Of a DNA stretch of 51,449 bases, positions 1-10,400 are shown one piece after another (position 1 is the first letter of the stretch; each line of letters begins with the position of its first letter). A program made the position numbers and the translations under genes. Below the pieces are notes generated by a model. It did not search any database and was not told where the DNA came from. It was given only the letters and a program-made list of their open reading frames with translations. The stretch covers positions 1-51,449 of IMG/VR virus record IMGVR_UViG_3300044949_001046; one strand, 5' to 3'. Origin of the DNA: a virus.

Positions 1-1464
1 AGAATGATTGATTGGGCAGTTAGAAACAGTGCATATATAAGTGAACAGTTAAAAGACCCAACAATAACACAACAACAACGGGACAGTATTCTGTCAGGTG
101 GAAACCCTAATACCATCACGTGGCTACGATGGTTTAGAATTATTCCTAGTATCTCTATTAGAGAGTATGATCCAACACAAAACAGATATGGTATGGACAT
201 TGTATTTTATGTAAAGCCATATAACTTATCTGCTAAACACCCATTTTATCCCAAAGGTCGTGTGCCTGGATTTGTAAAAAAATATGATTATATTTTTACA
301 GGAAAAAATAAAGACGTAATCGATTTACAAATAGATTTTAACACTTTATATCTAGTAGAGATGTCCACAAATCGTACAAAAAGCACACAATCACAAACAG
401 GAACTCCCATTAGACCCAATGCTGATGCTTATCCTAATCCCAATACTGAAGAAAGACCACAAGAGAATGTTGCACCAACTTCTATAGCACTAGTCAGCGA
501 CAATGTTGCGACAACTATGAGAGCTGGTGGACTACCACAGGCATCTGCAGACGCAGGAGATCTGCAGAGATCTTTGATGCTAGGGGCCAAAGGAGACATG
601 ATAACATTAAATTTAAAAATTGTAGGAGATCCGCAATTTATTAAACAAGATGATTTATTCATGGGACAAGGATTGGGGGCTCCATCAGGTCAATTTTTAA
701 ATAACAGTTCGGGTAGTAGTTTATACATGGACGGCGGAGAGCTATATGTATTTGTAAATTTTCAAAGTCCAGTGGACTATGACGAAATTAAAGGTATAGC
801 AGACGTAGCATCTAGTAGATATAGATACAGCGAATTTAGCGGAGTTTATAAAATAATTACTGTTGACAATTCTTTTTCTAATGGAAAATTTGAACAATCA
901 CTAACTTTAGCAAAACTATTGTATGATCAAGAAGGAAAGCCATTGGTTCCTTCTTCCGCTGCACAAAGAACAGAAACTGCATTGTCAAATGCGCTAACTC
1001 CGACAGTGAACACAGCAATCAGATTTGCAGGTCCGAGAACTAATATTTCTTCTTTAATTCCAGCTATTAATTCTTCAGCAGCAGTAAATCTTGCAGTAGC
1101 AGGAGCTGCTGCTTTGGCTAACGGTCAAGGTGGAAGCTTCCTTCAAGCACTGGGCGCACAAGTAGCAGGATCTTTAATTAATAACGTTGTTGGCCGAGGA
1201 TTAAATATTGCAGTAGATAAAATAACAACTGGAATTAGTGATGCGCTTAAGAGTCCGACGGCTTTAGGCGCATTAGGCACAGACTACAATACTAGTTTTG
1301 ATTCCATTGGAGATTTTCAATACGCAGGATTGGCCAGCGCAGCGGAACAAATTGCAATCAACGATTTTATTAGTTTGGATGTTGGAGTGACAGATGTTGA
1401 TGTGACCGCAGCATTTGCAAGTTTGGGCGATTTAGAATTCGGCGACTTTACTAATTTCATTTAA
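1..1464 (+). CDS. Baseplate hub-like virion structural protein (5' partial)
   Basis: The frame is open to the left edge, so the ATG at 4 is probably internal and the true start lies outside the window. About 487 residues are visible. The first 120 or so are rich in aromatic and beta-type segments (for example the YDYIFTGKNKD stretch near residue 93). Residues near 245-310 carry a pattern seen in hub or tail-tube-associated proteins of marine T4-like phages (GGELYVFVNF, then FSGVYKIITVDNSFSNGKF). The C-terminal third is Ala/Gly/Asn-rich and low in complexity. The gene ends 3 bases before the gp5-like gene, which fits a hub role, perhaps the gp27 position. I recognise the type from context rather than from a diagnostic motif, so the exact T4 equivalent is uncertain. 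Confidence 0.5.
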   Translation, partial: RMIDWAVRNSAYISEQLKDPTITQQQRDSILSGGNPNTITWLRWFRIIPSISIREYDPTQNRYGMDIVFYVKPYNLSAKHPFYPKGRVPGFVKKYDYIFTGKNKDVIDLQIDFNTLYLVEMSTNRTKSTQSQTGTPIRPNADAYPNPNTEERPQENVAPTSIALVSDNVATTMRAGGLPQASADAGDLQRSLMLGAKGDMITLNLKIVGDPQFIKQDDLFMGQGLGAPSGQFLNNSSGSSLYMDGGELYVFVNFQSPVDYDEIKGIADVASSRYRYSEFSGVYKIITVDNSFSNGKFEQSLTLAKLLYDQEGKPLVPSSAAQRTETALSNALTPTVNTAIRFAGPRTNISSLIPAINSSAAVNLAVAGAAALANGQGGSFLQALGAQVAGSLINNVVGRGLNIAVDKITTGISDALKSPTALGALGTDYNTSFDSIGDFQYAGLASAAEQIAINDFISLDVGVTDVDVTAAFASLGDLEFGDFTNFI

Positions 1465-1467
1465 ATT

Positions 1468-3624
1468 ATGTCATACAATCAACCATACTTAGGTACAAAA
1501 CACCCTACATTCATCGATACTACAAAAATTGATATTCCGCAACCCAGCGGAATATATATCGGAAAAGTAAAAGCCATCGACACTAACACCAGGTCAGGGA
1601 GACTGCAAGTGTTTATACCACAGTTTGGCGGCGCAAATCCCGATCTTGCGTCGGCGTGGAAACTAGTATCATATGCCAGCCCTTTTTTGGGCAGCACATC
1701 TAGTAGATTAGGAGAATACACACAACCTAAGTCAAATCAAAATACTTTTGCAGATTCGACCCAGAGTTACGGATTTTATATGAGTCCGCCGGATATTGGA
1801 ACAGAAGTCTTGTGTTGTTTTGTTCCAGGAAGCCAAGAAGGGTATTGGTTTGCGTGCGTGAATTCTTCGATTACAAGAAATATGACTCCGGCAATTGGTT
1901 CAGTAGAACTTAGTTATATTTCTCAAGAAAGCATTTCTGAATCAGGACTAGGCCCTTACTTATTACCGGGAAAATTTTATCCTGTAGCAGAAACAGTGGA
2001 AAGTGCAGATGTTTACGGCAAATCAAGTTTTCTTCCTAACTTACAAAAACCACTACATATTCCGCAAACAATTAGATTGATTGTACAGGGACTAGATAGT
2101 GATAATGTTCGTGGAGCTATTAGTAGCAGTAGTCAACGCGATCCAGTGAGTACAGTATTTGGATTTAGTACACCTGGCAGACCTTTTGGCAATCAAGATC
2201 CAGCAACAGATCCTAATATCGCACAAAAATTGGTGTCAGGGGAATTTAATCCCGCGACATACAATGTTACAACAAGAGTGGGCGGCCATAGTCTTGTCAT
2301 GGACGACGGGGATCTATTAGGTAAAGATAATTTGGTAAGATTAAAAACAGCAATGGGCCATCAGATAATGTTAAACGACACTGAAGGTTTTATATATGTT
2401 GCAAATTCTAACGGAACTGCATGGATAGAACTTACCAAAGAAGGAGACATTTTAGTCTACGGTGCAAAAGATTTTGCTTTACGTACTCAGGGTAATATTA
2501 TGATGCACAGTGATAGTAATATTAGCTTCTTTGCAGGTCGTAATATTAATATGCAAGCAGTGGGCAGTGTTAAAATGGCAGGACAATTAGTCCAAGCTAG
2601 TGCAGAAACTGCATTAAATCTTTATGGTAAACAAGCACAACTAAGAAGCGGCTCTGGATTGTCTTTAGTTGCCCAACAATCTATGGGTATACGAGCAGGT
2701 GGCTCTATTGCAGTCAACGGTGCTGCGATAGCATTAAATGGTGGTGGTGGTGGCGCAGAAATAAATCCGCCCAGTAGGATAAACTTATATCAATTACCCG
2801 ATGCTAAAGTTGCTAATCCAGGTATTTGGTTCGCGCAACAAAATTCTTTAATTTCTACAAATTATAAAGTACCAACTCACGAACCATACATCAGAGGTGA
2901 TGCAGCAGCAGTATTTCAGAGTCAAAGAGAAACAGTGGCTAGCTTGCCAAAAGATGTTTTGGGAGATCCTATTAATCCTCCAACCGACATCACTGATGTA
3001 GGGCCAACTCAAGCAGCTACTGAAAACTTAACAGGAGCAGCACCAGCTGGAATTTTTATTGCTCAGCCCGAGCCCATTGATAGTATGGGCGTATTAGATA
3101 AAAATCAACTCAGAGCTGTTATGGCACAAATTGGACACAGTGAAAGCGGCGGGTCTTATCAAGCACAAAATGACGCAGGGTATCAAGGCAAGTATCAATT
3201 GGGGTCTCTTGCACTGCAAGAGTTAGGATATATTAAGGCCGGAACGCCGCAGACAGCAGAAGCATTGAATAATCCCAACAATTGGACTGGAAAAGATGGT
3301 ATTTCGAGCTCGGATTCATTCAGAGAAAATGGAACCATTCAAGAAAAGGCAATGTATAACTATACTAAAGAGAACTATGCAAGATTACAAAAAAATGGTA
3401 TTATCGCAGCAAACAGCTCCGTAGACGATGTTGCAGGCATTGTTAGTGCTGCCCATTTAGTCGGATCTGCTGCTGCAACTAACTGGTATAAAACAGGGCA
3501 ACCTACAGCCGACGATAATGGCAGAACTGCTTCTGCTTTTTATAATCAAGGAAAATACAGTCAAACACAGGTTCCCGTTATACAAGCTAGTGTTGAAAGC
3601 TCTAATATAACTAGCACAGGGTAA
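1468..3624 (+). CDS. gp5-like baseplate hub/needle protein with C-terminal lytic domain
   Basis: This 718-residue protein should form the central tail spike that pierces the cell envelope. Residues about 28-135 look like the gp5 OB-fold (IYIGKVKAIDTNTRSGRLQV, then PPDIGTEVLCCFVPG and GYWFACV). Residues about 340-430 are short repeats (GNIMMHSDSNI, GRNINMQAVGSVKM, GSIAVNGAAIALNGG) typical of the trimeric beta-helix needle. Residues about 548-700 resemble a transglycosylase or lysozyme-like fold: SESGGSY with candidate catalytic Glu559, followed by GYQGKYQLG. In T4 gp5 the lysozyme sits between OB-fold and needle; here the lytic domain follows the needle. It lies between the hub-like gene and gp25. 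The OB and needle assignment is strong; the enzymatic activity is inferred from the motif. Confidence 0.87.
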   Translation: MSYNQPYLGTKHPTFIDTTKIDIPQPSGIYIGKVKAIDTNTRSGRLQVFIPQFGGANPDLASAWKLVSYASPFLGSTSSRLGEYTQPKSNQNTFADSTQSYGFYMSPPDIGTEVLCCFVPGSQEGYWFACVNSSITRNMTPAIGSVELSYISQESISESGLGPYLLPGKFYPVAETVESADVYGKSSFLPNLQKPLHIPQTIRLIVQGLDSDNVRGAISSSSQRDPVSTVFGFSTPGRPFGNQDPATDPNIAQKLVSGEFNPATYNVTTRVGGHSLVMDDGDLLGKDNLVRLKTAMGHQIMLNDTEGFIYVANSNGTAWIELTKEGDILVYGAKDFALRTQGNIMMHSDSNISFFAGRNINMQAVGSVKMAGQLVQASAETALNLYGKQAQLRSGSGLSLVAQQSMGIRAGGSIAVNGAAIALNGGGGGAEINPPSRINLYQLPDAKVANPGIWFAQQNSLISTNYKVPTHEPYIRGDAAAVFQSQRETVASLPKDVLGDPINPPTDITDVGPTQAATENLTGAAPAGIFIAQPEPIDSMGVLDKNQLRAVMAQIGHSESGGSYQAQNDAGYQGKYQLGSLALQELGYIKAGTPQTAEALNNPNNWTGKDGISSSDSFRENGTIQEKAMYNYTKENYARLQKNGIIAANSSVDDVAGIVSAAHLVGSAAATNWYKTGQPTADDNGRTASAFYNQGKYSQTQVPVIQASVESSNITSTG

Positions 3625-3632
3625 ATATAGTT

Positions 3633-4010
3633 ATGGTATTATACAACGGATTCAGCACATTAGAAAGTAACAAGAGATTTCGATTGACTGATTTTGAATT
3701 AGTCAAACGAGATCTACAAAATCATTTTAACATTCGCAAAGGCGAAAAGTTAATGAATCCCGAATTTGGTACTATAATATGGGATATGCTATTCGAACCC
3801 CTAAATGAAGAAAGTAAAACTACAATAATACAGGACATAAAACGTATTGTTGCAAACGATCCAAGGATTGCAGCCCAGAATGTGATTGTAACTCAGTATG
3901 ACAGAGGATTACAAATAGAATTAGATCTGATTTATATCCAAACAAATCAGACTGCTAAATTGGCTGTGCAGTTTGATCAGCAAATGATTCAAAATAATTC
4001 AATGCTTTAA
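3633..4010 (+). CDS. 25: Baseplate wedge subunit gp25-like
   Basis: This 125-residue protein matches the GPW/gp25 family of small baseplate wedge proteins, which sit at the junction of wedge and sheath initiation. Family marks are the N-terminal segment ending in VKRDLQNHFNIRKGEKLMNP, then PEFGTIIWDMLFEPLNE, and a closing beta-rich half. Its length is normal for the family. It lies 8 bases after the gp5-like gene and just before gp6, as in many T4-like baseplate modules. The ATG at 3633 is the natural start, although a Shine-Dalgarno sequence is weak. Confidence 0.92.
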   Translation: MVLYNGFSTLESNKRFRLTDFELVKRDLQNHFNIRKGEKLMNPEFGTIIWDMLFEPLNEESKTTIIQDIKRIVANDPRIAAQNVIVTQYDRGLQIELDLIYIQTNQTAKLAVQFDQQMIQNNSML

Positions 4011-4026
4011 AATACCATATTTTGTT

Positions 4027-4037
4027 CTCAATAAATA
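4027..4037 (+). promoter_or_regulatory. T4-type late promoter-like element before gp6
   Basis: CTCAATAAATA lies 19 bases before the gp6 ATG, in the short gap after gp25. T4 late promoters consist mainly of a TATAAATA -10 element; this copy has ATAAATA. A GAGGA ribosome-binding site follows before the ATG. The same 11 bases recur at 38032-38042. Function is inferred from sequence similarity. Confidence 0.5.
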
Positions 4038-4055
4038 CATAAAACGAGGACAGGC

Positions 4056-7000
4056 ATGGCACTTACAACCAGACAAAGTAGTCTTTTAGTCAATCAAGAC
4101 TGGACTATTCTTTACGAAACTTTCAGAAACGCGGATTTCCAGAGTTATGATTTTCAAACTTTGCGTAAAACAATGTTGGATTATCTACGCATATACTATC
4201 CAGAAAATTTTAACGATTTTATCGAATCCAGTGAATACATAGCATTAATTGACCTTATCGCATTTTTAGGGCAAAGTCTTGCATTTCGCACAGATTTAAA
4301 TGCCCGTGAAAATTTTATTGATACAGCAGAACGTAGAGACAGTGTTTTAAAACTAGCTAAATTAATTAGCTATGTACCTAAACGTAACCAAACGGCCAAT
4401 GGTTTTATAAAATTCGATAGTGTACAAACCACTGAAAGATTACAAGACAGCAACGGCATCGACCTTACTAATCTTATTGTAAATTGGAACGATAACGGAA
4501 ACGTTAATTGGTACGAACAATTTATTACAATAATTAACGCAGCCTTGCCAACCAATCAGCAAGTTGGTAAACCCAGTAATAGCAAGACTATTGCTGGAGT
4601 ATTAAACGCAGAGTACAATATAAACTTACCACCTGGAACATTACCAGTTTTTGGATATAACACTCAAATTGAAAATGCAGCTTTAAATTTTGAAGTAGTC
4701 AGCGGCACCAGTGTAGACGAGAGTTACATTTATGAAGCAGCCCCGGCTCCAGGCCGCCCGCTTAACGTAATTTACAAAAATGATAATTTAGGTAATGCCA
4801 GCAACAACACAGGATTTTTCTTTTATTTTAAACAAGGAAACTTGCAAACACAGACATTCCGGTTTCCTGAAAGCTTACCTAATAATTTAGCCAGTATCAA
4901 TTTTGATAACATTAATAATTCAGATGTGTGGTTATACGAAATTGGCAGTTTGGGTAACATAGGGCAAGCATGGAATCAAATTCCCAGTGTTAACGGGGTC
5001 AATATTATCTATAATAATAATGCAGCACAAAAAAGTTATCAAGTTAACACCAGGGCAGGAGATCAAATTGATTTAGTATTCGGCGATGGAACTTTTGCTG
5101 CTATCCCTGTGGGCAGTTTCATAACTTATTTTAGAACTAGTACTGGATTAAGTTATAAAATTACACCAGACGAAATGACAAATATTCGTCTGACTATACC
5201 TTATATTAGTCGTGCAGGTAGATTGGAAACATTAACCATTGTTGCCAGTCTAAAATATACAGTGGCCAATGCTATTCCTAGGGAAAGCATCACTGAAATT
5301 AAAACCAAAGCACCACAATTATACTATACACAAAATCGTATGGTCACTGGGGAAGATTATAATACTTTCCCTTATGCAAACTATAGCACAATCAGTAAAG
5401 TAAAAGCTGTTAATCGAACTAGCAGCGGAATTAGTAGATACTTAGATATATTTGATACCAGTGGCAGGTACAGCAGCACTAATATTTTCTCAGAAGACGG
5501 AATTTTATATAAAGAAGATGCTGATTCTAGTTTTAGTTTTACATTTGGAACAACAGCAGATATTAATAGAATCATCGAAAATCAAATTTTGCCTAGCATA
5601 AGAAGTAAGTCACTGCAACATTTTTATTATGAATATTTTAATAGATTCTCTCTGACTAACTTATATTGGAATAGAAGCACCGCAGGATCTGGCAGTAGTA
5701 CTGGATATTTCTTAGATTTTCCGTCTTCAGGAAATAAAGTTGCTGTAGGGACAGGTGTGGTGGGAAATAATAGATATTTGACCGAAGGCTGTATTATTGT
5801 ATTCAGTCCTGGTCCTGGCAATTATTTTAACTCTGCCAACGAAATAGTAGCATTACCTTCTAGTGGTCAAGTACCGCAAAACGGACAACCTTTACTTTAT
5901 GTTTCTATTACAAATTTAGTGGGCAACGGTAATCAAGGCAATTTAAGTAATGGCGAAGGCCCAGTTAAATTAAGTTTAAATTTACCGTCCAATGCCCAAG
6001 CTATTACTGTAATACCTACATTTAGTAATACTTTTACAACAGAGTTTGTTTCTAAACTTATAGGATTAATTAGTAACTACAGTGAATTTGGTATCAGATA
6101 TGATCAAAACACTCAAACTTGGCAAACTATTAGTGCCCAAGATTTAAATTTGACTGATCCGTTTAGTCAAATCTATCAAGGTTCAACTAGCGGTCAAAAT
6201 TTGGATGCAAGTTGGCTATTGAGCTTCACTGTTTCAAATTCGATTTATACAGTGCAAATTAGGGGATTAAGTTATATTTTTGAAAGCACACAAGAAACAA
6301 AATTTTATTTTGATAATAGAATAAAGATTTTTGATCCAATAACTGGGTTTACAGTTAACGATAGTGTAAATATTTTAAAAGTTAATGGAGATCCCGACAC
6401 TGGTCAACCACTAACAGAAAATGTACTCTGGTATATATACGATCAGATTGCAGAATCAGATGGGTATGTGGATGCTAGTAAAGTGTTGGTTACGTATAGT
6501 GATATAAACAATGACGGAGTTCCAGATGATCCGGATATTTTCAATACCGTAGTGCAGCCGGATGTAAACAATGATCCTCCTACTAAGTTTGTTTTCTTTG
6601 AAAAAACTTATGGGTATAATAGCTTTGTAACGTTCACACCTATTCCTTCGTCCGCAGTTGTGATTGTTGGAAATCGACTTGAGGTTATTCCAAATATTAA
6701 CAATTATATCGAAGGACAGATTTTTTATGCATACGAAGAAGAAACTTTTTATGTTTTAACCATCGATCTTACTACAAGATCGTTAACTGAAAGCAATGAT
6801 TATATTGCAAGAGTTGGTCGATCATCATTGTATTTTCAATATAAACATAATGCACCTGGCAGTAGAAGAATAGATCCAAGCCCAAGTAATCTAATAGATT
6901 TGTATGTGCTAACTAAAGAATATGAAACAGAATATCGAGCATGGGTATTGGATACTACTGGAACAGTTCAGGAACCTGAAAAAGAAACAGGAGAAAGCCT

Positions 7001-7469
7001 AAAATTAGCATTCGGAGATTTAGAAAATTATAAATCGGTCAGCGATGCTATCATTTATAATGCAGCAGAGTTTAAACCTTTGTTTGGCAATAAAGCCAGA
7101 CCTGAACTTCAAGCTACATTTAAAATTATTAAAAATTCAAATATTAACTTAACTGACAGCGAAATCCGAAGCCAAGTACTTGCGTATATCAATGCATTTT
7201 TTGCAGTGGGTAACTGGGATTTTGGAGAAACATTTTATTTCACTGAATTGGCAACATATATCCAACAAGGTCTAGCGCCAAACATCAGTAGTATTATTAT
7301 TGTGCCCAACAGTACTAGTCAAACATATGGATCATTACAACAGATCAACAGCGAACCTAACGAAATTTTAATAAGCTGTGCCACAGTAGAAAATATTGAA
7401 ATTATTAGTGCTATTACCGCAGCACAATTAAACATACAAAATTTAACGGTAAATACTATAATTAATTAA
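4056..7469 (+). CDS. 6: Baseplate wedge subunit gp6-like
   Basis: This 1137-residue protein is a baseplate wedge core protein of the gp6 (J-like) family, which dimerises to form the inner baseplate ring. Diagnostic is the N-terminal region from about residue 30: the YIALIDLIAFLGQSLAFRTD segment, then RENFIDTAERRDSVLKLAK and SYVPKRNQTANGFI. The Arg/Asp-rich helix pair is typical of the family. T4 gp6 is about 660 residues, so this is a long version with added beta-rich Asn/Ser/Gly segments in its middle. A GAGGA ribosome-binding site lies 10 bases before the ATG and a late-promoter-like element lies upstream. It is followed 8 bases later by the giant tail gene. Confidence 0.9.
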   Translation: MALTTRQSSLLVNQDWTILYETFRNADFQSYDFQTLRKTMLDYLRIYYPENFNDFIESSEYIALIDLIAFLGQSLAFRTDLNARENFIDTAERRDSVLKLAKLISYVPKRNQTANGFIKFDSVQTTERLQDSNGIDLTNLIVNWNDNGNVNWYEQFITIINAALPTNQQVGKPSNSKTIAGVLNAEYNINLPPGTLPVFGYNTQIENAALNFEVVSGTSVDESYIYEAAPAPGRPLNVIYKNDNLGNASNNTGFFFYFKQGNLQTQTFRFPESLPNNLASINFDNINNSDVWLYEIGSLGNIGQAWNQIPSVNGVNIIYNNNAAQKSYQVNTRAGDQIDLVFGDGTFAAIPVGSFITYFRTSTGLSYKITPDEMTNIRLTIPYISRAGRLETLTIVASLKYTVANAIPRESITEIKTKAPQLYYTQNRMVTGEDYNTFPYANYSTISKVKAVNRTSSGISRYLDIFDTSGRYSSTNIFSEDGILYKEDADSSFSFTFGTTADINRIIENQILPSIRSKSLQHFYYEYFNRFSLTNLYWNRSTAGSGSSTGYFLDFPSSGNKVAVGTGVVGNNRYLTEGCIIVFSPGPGNYFNSANEIVALPSSGQVPQNGQPLLYVSITNLVGNGNQGNLSNGEGPVKLSLNLPSNAQAITVIPTFSNTFTTEFVSKLIGLISNYSEFGIRYDQNTQTWQTISAQDLNLTDPFSQIYQGSTSGQNLDASWLLSFTVSNSIYTVQIRGLSYIFESTQETKFYFDNRIKIFDPITGFTVNDSVNILKVNGDPDTGQPLTENVLWYIYDQIAESDGYVDASKVLVTYSDINNDGVPDDPDIFNTVVQPDVNNDPPTKFVFFEKTYGYNSFVTFTPIPSSAVVIVGNRLEVIPNINNYIEGQIFYAYEEETFYVLTIDLTTRSLTESNDYIARVGRSSLYFQYKHNAPGSRRIDPSPSNLIDLYVLTKEYETEYRAWVLDTTGTVQEPEKETGESLKLAFGDLENYKSVSDAIIYNAAEFKPLFGNKARPELQATFKIIKNSNINLTDSEIRSQVLAYINAFFAVGNWDFGETFYFTELATYIQQGLAPNISSIIIVPNSTSQTYGSLQQINSEPNEILISCATVENIEIISAITAAQLNIQNLTVNTIIN

Positions 7470-7477
7470 TCTTAAAG

Positions 7478-10400
7478 ATGCCAATTACTAAAACAATAAA
7501 TTTTCTTCCAGCGGTATTCCAGTCTGATACCAACAAGCGGTTTTTAAACGCTACTCTTGACCAACTAATGACAGAACCAAATTTGGTTCCCATTAATGGT
7601 TATGTTGGAAGAAAATTTGCGCCCGGGTTCAAAGGAATCAACACGTATGTTAAAGAGCCTACTGCACTTCGTGCAGACTATCAACTTGAGCCCAGTATAG
7701 TCGTAAAAAATAAAGAAACAGGGGAAGTGGATTTTCATACTACCTATCCTGAAGTTTTACAAAAAATAGATTTTTACGGCGGAAAGATTAGTAATCAAGA
7801 CAATCTGTGGGAAAGTGATTTTTACAGTTATAATCCAAGAATAAATGCTGATGCATTTATTAACTTTAGTCAATACTATTGGCTACCAAATGGTCCAGAA
7901 TCAGTTGATGTATTTGCAGGCGAAGCAGATATGTTACGTACATTTAATATCTATGCCGAAAATGGTCTACAAGTCTATAATGTAAGTGGATATAACACTG
8001 CGCCTAATCCCGATATTGTATTGGCCCGCGGAGGAAATTACACATTTAAAGTTAATCAACCTGGCAAGCCTTTTTGGATCCAAACAAATCCAGGATTAAG
8101 CGGACTAAGTCCTCAAACTAATTTAAGTACAAGGCAAGTGTTGGGTGTACAAAATAACGGAACAGATGTTGGCACTATAACTTTCTTTGTTCCAGACCCA
8201 ACAGCACAAGATTTCTATATTACTATGCCAACAGTGCAAACAGTAGATTTAGTAAGCACAATAAGCTATGCTAATTTACAAGGCAAACTGTTGTCTGACA
8301 TTAAAAATAATTACAGCGGCATTGACGGCCAAGTTGCAAATTTAAACGGAAAATATTTAATTTTTCCTACATTTAATTCAGACTCTGATTGGGTCGCTAA
8401 CTCAACCGCAGTACCAATCGGGCAACGATATGGAATTTGGGAGATTGTATTAACACCTGCAGGAGCAGATTTCGTAATTAATCTAGTTTATTACTTACCT
8501 ATACCTAATGAAAATAAAGTGTTAGTCCTGTCAGGCATTAGTTATGGTAATACGGAATGGTATACAAATTCTGAAAATAAATTAGAACAGATACCAGTAA
8601 TTACTGCTCCTTTGAATACATTGTATTATCAAGATGGATCGGATGCAAATCAAGTTGGTACGATCAGGCTTATAGATTCTAATAATAATATCATTAACAT
8701 AGATGAAGAAGTAATTGGTAAAACAAATTATATTAGCCCCAATGGTATTGTTTTTACCAACGGACTAAAAATTAATTTCGACAACAGCGTTACGCCTGCA
8801 TCTTATCAAAATAAAGAATATTATGTTGACGGAGTAGGAACAGGAATTCGATTAATTCCAGTGTCAGATTTAGTAGTTAACCAAGCACAAGCAAAATCGA
8901 ATTATGACCCTGGCAACAAATTTGTATTGTATGCAACTGCTAATCTTAATTTGGCAGAAGATCAACTTACTATAACCACAACTAATTTCCCTGACGGTGT
9001 GAACGTAAAAGTTGGCACTTTTCCTAACAGTGTTAATACAAATTATATCGTCGCTCAAGATCTCAAATTGAAATATCCGTATAGACCCGGACTGAATGAT
9101 CCTGGAGAACACGACAATCTTACATACTCGTCTGACGTAATCGGGGTCACATTACCAGGAATTCTTATCAATGGTGTAAGCAATGGTGCTTCGGTTCCTG
9201 GATTAGACGGCAGTAAATGGAATTATGATACTACTCAGGTGCTAATAAATGGGCAAGACAGCTACGGCGGTTATCCATTGGAAAATGGTCGCTATGTTTA
9301 TACAAATTCTAATTTTATTACAGCCAATGCATGGGGAAATGTATCGGGCTTTACTAATGGGTATTTAGATCCTACAACAAATCATAGTAAACTTATAGGA
9401 TTCGCGGCAGACGGATATCCTATTTACGGACCGTTTGGGTATTCAAATCCAATAAACGCCGGCAGTTCTATTATTCGCATGGTGAGTTCATACGAATCTA
9501 CCAATGACGGTCTATTTCGGCCCGTGCCACAAACTGTAACTATCACTGCTGATGTAATCAACAATAATTTAATTACTGTATCTAGTACGAATGGATTAAA
9601 TCCTGGCATGAGAGTAACAGTTAACTCTGGTGGGCTTGAGTCTGGCAGTGTATGGATTATCAATAACGGTCTAAAAACAGCAACAGGATTGTCGCCGTTC
9701 TCGGGCACAGCCAGCCAAGTGCAATTAAGCAGCAATGTTACATTAACAGCTGGTACAACTTTAACATTTGAATTTTTAGCAGGAGCCTTCATCGAAGATT
9801 ATTCTTATGTAGAAGGCAGTGGCACATTGGATCAGTATAATGGCCGCTTTTGTGTAACACCAGAATTTCCAAATGGAACTTATGCATATTTTACAACACA
9901 GGCCAGCAACGGATCTCCAATTTATCCTTATATAATTGGCAGAGCATTTTATGGAAGTACAAGCATAGACACCAATACCAGTTTGTCTACGCCTGACTAT
10001 ATTGTAATCAGTAGAGCTAGTAGGGATCTTAATCCGTGGACCAGAAGAAATCGTTGGTTTCATAAAGACATTATTGAATTAACTAGTTTATACAATAATA
10101 CTCCGCAAATTTTTGATTCAGAACAGCGAGCGAAAAGGCCCATAATTGAATTTGATGCAGATTTACAGTTAATTAATTTTGGAAAAACAGCCAAGCCGCC
10201 GGTTGATATATTTGATACAGTCTACACAAATGCATTTTTATCAATTGAAGGTAAAACTTCTATTTTCGTGGACGGTATTAATCTAGTGCAAGGAATGCGT
10301 GTAATCTTTGCTGCTGATCAAGATCCATTTGTAAGAAATAAAATTTGGGAAGTGACGCTGGAAAATGTATCTGGTAACCCGTTAGGCTCAGACATAATTC

